Assembly (NCBI RefSeq): GCF_900141635.1
Contig: NZ_FSRH01000006.1
Coordinates: 44,488 to 108,487 of the forward strand
DNA from: Peptoclostridium litorale DSM 5388
GTDB taxonomy: Bacteria; Bacillota; Clostridia; Peptostreptococcales; Peptostreptococcaceae
Length of the DNA stretch: 64,000 nucleotides
Reading direction: 5' to 3'
Of the stretch, positions 61,703-64,000 are shown piece after piece. Position numbers and translations under genes: made by a program. Every line of letters starts with the position of its first letter. The first letter of the stretch is position 1. The notes below the pieces were generated by a model. It had not been told where the DNA came from. It saw nothing but the letters and a program-made list of their open reading frames with translations, and did not search any database.

Positions 61703-62367
61703 ATCACTATGTACCCCTGCCCTCTTTTGGTCTTTATGAAATCGTCCACCCCTATTGACTTTAGCTTTTCCCTGAGCCTCGATATGTTTACAGTGAGAGT
61801 GTTGTCGTCCACAAACTGGTCGCTTTGCCAAAGCTCGTCCATTATGTCATTTCTCGATACAATGCTCCCTTTGTTTTTTATCAGCACATTGAGTATCCTC
61901 AGTTCGTTTTTAGTGAGCTCCTCCTCCCTGCCTTCAAAGCCTACAGTGCCCTTTGACCTGTCAAGAGCAACTCCCACGTGCTCAAGTTTTTGTGATCCTG
62001 AACTCTCGCTACACCTGCCCAGCACCGAGTTTATCCTTGCAAGAAGTATCTGAGAATTGTAGGGCTTCGTCACGAAGTCGTCAGCACCCAGGTTTATGCT
62101 CATAAGCTCGTCCATGTCAGTGTCCCTGCTTGTCACTACAATTATCGGGACGTTAGAAACCTTCCTTATCTCCCTGCATATGTGATGCCCGTCAAAATAG
62201 GGAAGGTTTATGTCCAGAAGTATTATATCCGGCTTGGAATCAAGCGCTATGTCTATTATGTTTTTAAAGTCATCGCTAAAATCGCATTCATATCCATATC
62301 TTTCAAGAAATATGGCCAGCTCTTTTCTTATCTTCTCGTCGTCTTCAACTATGAATATACTCGACAT
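61699..62367 (-). CDS. OmpR-family response regulator (BceR-type)
   Basis: Regulator of 222 aa. The receiver has VEDDE, IILLDINLPYFDG (phospho-Asp near 51) and TKPY. The C-terminal winged helix (LTKNELRILNVLIKNKGSIV, NTLTVNISRLREKLKSIG, TKRGQGYIV) is of the OmpR type. It should bind the two copies of the CGTAA direct-repeat motif, in front of the ABC transporter and of the lipoprotein-traX operon. GAGAGGTGAATA precedes the ATG. Confidence 0.94.
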   Translation of the reverse strand: MSSIFIVEDDEKIRKELAIFLERYGYECDFSDDFKNIIDIALDSKPDIILLDINLPYFDGHHICREIRKVSNVPIIVVTSRDTDMDELMSINLGADDFVTKPYNSQILLARINSVLGRCSESSGSQKLEHVGVALDRSKGTVGFEGREEELTKNELRILNVLIKNKGSIVSRNDIMDELWQSDQFVDDNTLTVNISRLREKLKSIGVDDFIKTKRGQGYIVI

Positions 62368-62531
62368 TATTCACCTCTCAAACAGTCTGATTTGTAAACC
62401 TTTTGCAAAAGTTTACCTTTGACTTTGCAATTTTCCAAATCTTTATTCACATATTATACTATAACTTTAATGATATCAAAATTTTTTATTCCAATTCATA
62501 AACTCATTTCCAACGCACCCGTAACCACAAC

Positions 62532-62603
62532 AAATATGAACGCTCCCCATGGATGTGTAAACTTTTAATAAAGTCTATTCATCCATGGGGAGCGTTCATA
62601 TTT
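62532..62603 (-). terminator. Long 24-bp stem terminator
   Basis: AAATATGAACGCTCCCCATG (plus four more bases, 62532-62555) has its exact complement at 62580-62603 across a 24-nt loop. It lies between the metal ATPase gene and the regulator gene and likely ends the ATPase transcript. Confidence 0.72.
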
Positions 62604-62636
62604 TAAAAATGAGGTTTGACATTTTAAGCTTTCAAT

Positions 62637-64000
62637 TTATTTTTTGAGTATTCTCATGGAGTTCATAACGGCTATTATGGACACTCCCACATCTGCAAAT
62701 ATCGCAAGCCACATGCTTCCAAGGTTCATGAATGCAAGCACGAAAACCATCCCCTTTATGCCCACAGACATTCCTATGTTCATATTGACTATGCTCTTGG
62801 TTCTTTTTGCTATTTCTATGGCCTTGGCCAGCTTTGAAGGCTCGTCGCTCATTATGACAACGTCCGCTGCCTCTATAGCCGCGTCAGAGCCGACTCCTCC
62901 CATCGCCACTCCTACATTTGCCCTTGCAAGCACCGGAGCGTCATTTATTCCGTCTCCCACAAACGCAAGCCCTCTGATGTTTTCATTGTAAAGCTCTTCG
63001 ACTTTTTCAACCTTGTCCTGCGGAAGAAGCTCAGAATACACCCTGTCTATTCCAAGGTCTTTTCCAACAATGTCTGCAACTTCCTTTTTGTCTCCGGTAA
63101 GCATTGCTATATTTTGTATTCCAACATCTTTGAGACTTCTTATTGCGTCTTTGGAATCTATCTTCACTTCGTCTTTTATTATCATATGGCCTGCGTATTT
63201 TCCGTCCAGTGCAGTGTATATTACTGTTCCAACAGCTTCTACTGGTTCGCACTTTATCCCGAATTGATCCATGAGTTTTTTGTTTCCGCTTGCGACAGAA
63301 ACTCCATCGACAAGGGCCGTTACGCCTTTTCCCGCTATGTCCCTGTACTCCTTTACCAGCTTTTTGTCTAAATGCCCGTCGTATTCTTCAGTTATTGAAA
63401 GTGCTATGGGATGGTTTGAAAAGCTTTCAGCAAAGGCGGTATATCTTAAGAGCACATTGTCCGATATCCCTCCCATGCCCTTTATGTCGTCCACCTTGAA
63501 GCTCCCCTTTGTAAGAGTCCCCGTCTTGTCGAAAACCACTGTGTCTATCTGGGTAAGTGCCTCAAGATAATTGCCTCCCTTTACAAGTATTCCGTTTTTG
63601 GAAGCTGCTCCAAGCCCCGCAAAATATCCCATAGGCACCGATATTACAAGCGCGCATGGACAAGATATTACAAGGAATATCGCCGCCTTGTAAATCCAGG
63701 TTTCAAAGCTCTGCCCTTCCATTATAAGTGGCGGAATCAGTGCGGTCATCACAGCCGCAGCAACTACAGCTGGCGTGTAATACTTTGCGAATTTGGTTAT
63801 CCTTTTCTCCGTTTCGGCTTTTTTGCTGCTTGCATTTTCAACGAGATGTAGTATCTTCGACACTGCAGACTCATTGAAGCTCTTTGTCACTTCTATAGTC
63901 AATACTCCGTTTATGTTTATGAATCCGCTTGTTATTTCATCTCCCTTGGATACGTCCCTAAGAGCCGATTCCCCTGTAAGGGCTGCCGTGTCCACAGAAG
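62637..64000 (-). CDS. Heavy-metal P1B-type ATPase (partial)
   Basis: C-terminal part (about 454 aa) of a metal-transporting P-type ATPase; the N-terminus lies beyond the right edge. The translated part starts at the actuator motif DTAALTGES. It then has the CPC transport motif (VISCPCALVISVPMGYFAGLG), the phosphorylation site DKTGTLTKG, the HP motif SFSNHPIALS and the hinge GDGINDAPVLARANVGVAMG. The CPC motif followed by the SVPMGYFAGLG region resembles Zn/Cd/Pb (ZntA/CadA-like) pumps more than copper pumps. It would export metal from the cytosol. Confidence 0.93.
   Translation of the reverse strand, partial: SVDTAALTGESALRDVSKGDEITSGFININGVLTIEVTKSFNESAVSKILHLVENASSKKAETEKRITKFAKYYTPAVVAAAVMTALIPPLIMEGQSFETWIYKAAIFLVISCPCALVISVPMGYFAGLGAASKNGILVKGGNYLEALTQIDTVVFDKTGTLTKGSFKVDDIKGMGGISDNVLLRYTAFAESFSNHPIALSITEEYDGHLDKKLVKEYRDIAGKGVTALVDGVSVASGNKKLMDQFGIKCEPVEAVGTVIYTALDGKYAGHMIIKDEVKIDSKDAIRSLKDVGIQNIAMLTGDKKEVADIVGKDLGIDRVYSELLPQDKVEKVEELYNENIRGLAFVGDGINDAPVLARANVGVAMGGVGSDAAIEAADVVIMSDEPSKLAKAIEIAKRTKSIVNMNIGMSVGIKGMVFVLAFMNLGSMWLAIFADVGVSIIAVMNSMRILKK

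Overview
The window looks like chromosomal DNA of an anaerobic, Gram-positive member of the Clostridia. The signs are a soluble multi-subunit [FeFe] hydrogenase, strong AGGAGG ribosome-binding sites before almost every gene, frequent TTG/GTG starts, lipoproteins and surface proteins with Gram-positive signal peptides, DUF1836, DUF2680-like and DUF169 proteins, a BceRS-BceAB-type module and a cyclic-di-GMP-I riboswitch. A Peptostreptococcaceae-like amino-acid fermenter would fit (D-serine dehydratase, glycerate pathway, amino-acid ABC importer), but that is inference. No rRNA, tRNA, CRISPR array, insertion sequence or prophage was seen. Most of the window is ordinary core genome. The accessory-looking parts are the AT-rich sdpR/sdpI pair, the polysaccharide/signalling block, the motor-like gene pair and the region around the riboswitch.

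Layout. 1-2.2 kb: PrsW-like protease and lrgAB. 2.2-6.4 kb: hydCBA operon for an NAD-linked, probably electron-bifurcating hydrogenase. 6.5-10 kb: radical SAM protein, a 41-aa membrane peptide, a degenerate secretion-ATPase-like protein and an ADP-ribosylglycohydrolase. 10-13 kb: sdpI/sdpR with a 56-bp perfect palindrome, then a DUF1836 regulator divergent from a Na+/Ca2+-type exchanger, with a shared 16-bp motif in both promoter regions. 13-19.6 kb: RsiV-like lipoprotein, mnmA, M15 peptidase, pterin dehydratase, glycerate kinase and hydroxypyruvate reductase. 19.7-24.6 kb: ECF sigma and its zinc anti-sigma, a secreted VCBS-like protein, a helical secreted repeat protein and a 50-aa coiled-coil protein. 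24.7-28.6 kb: dsdA divergent from an XRE-cupin regulator, then a FetAB-like exporter.

28.7-41.9 kb is a two-sided polysaccharide locus. Flippase, GT4 and GT2 run on the plus strand. They converge on a minus-strand operon that reads Cache receptor, giant GT-C-like membrane protein, GT2 with a pseudo-receiver N-terminus, hybrid histidine kinase, Hpt protein and response regulator. This looks like a polymer-synthesis system wired to its own phosphorelay. 42-45 kb: a decayed PAS sensor, then a stator-like pair resembling ZorA/ZorB without the effectors known from Zorya. 45-50 kb: YgjP-like metallopeptidase, RNase H, a c-di-GMP-I riboswitch in front of an unknown small gene, a GT4 and a TudS-related protein.

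50-54.6 kb: DUF169 gene and amino-acid ABC importer, divergent from a UroD-family methyltransferase-like gene that ends in a 60-bp perfect palindrome. 54.6-57.5 kb: SH3/VCBS lipoprotein, a 48-aa secreted basic peptide, and a small lipoprotein plus traX. 57.7-62.4 kb: BceRS-BceAB-type two-component/ABC module. Its transporter promoter and the lipoprotein-traX promoter share a 39-bp motif at exactly the same distance from the -10 box, so the two operons are probably one regulon. 62.6-64 kb: a heavy-metal P-type ATPase that runs off the right edge.
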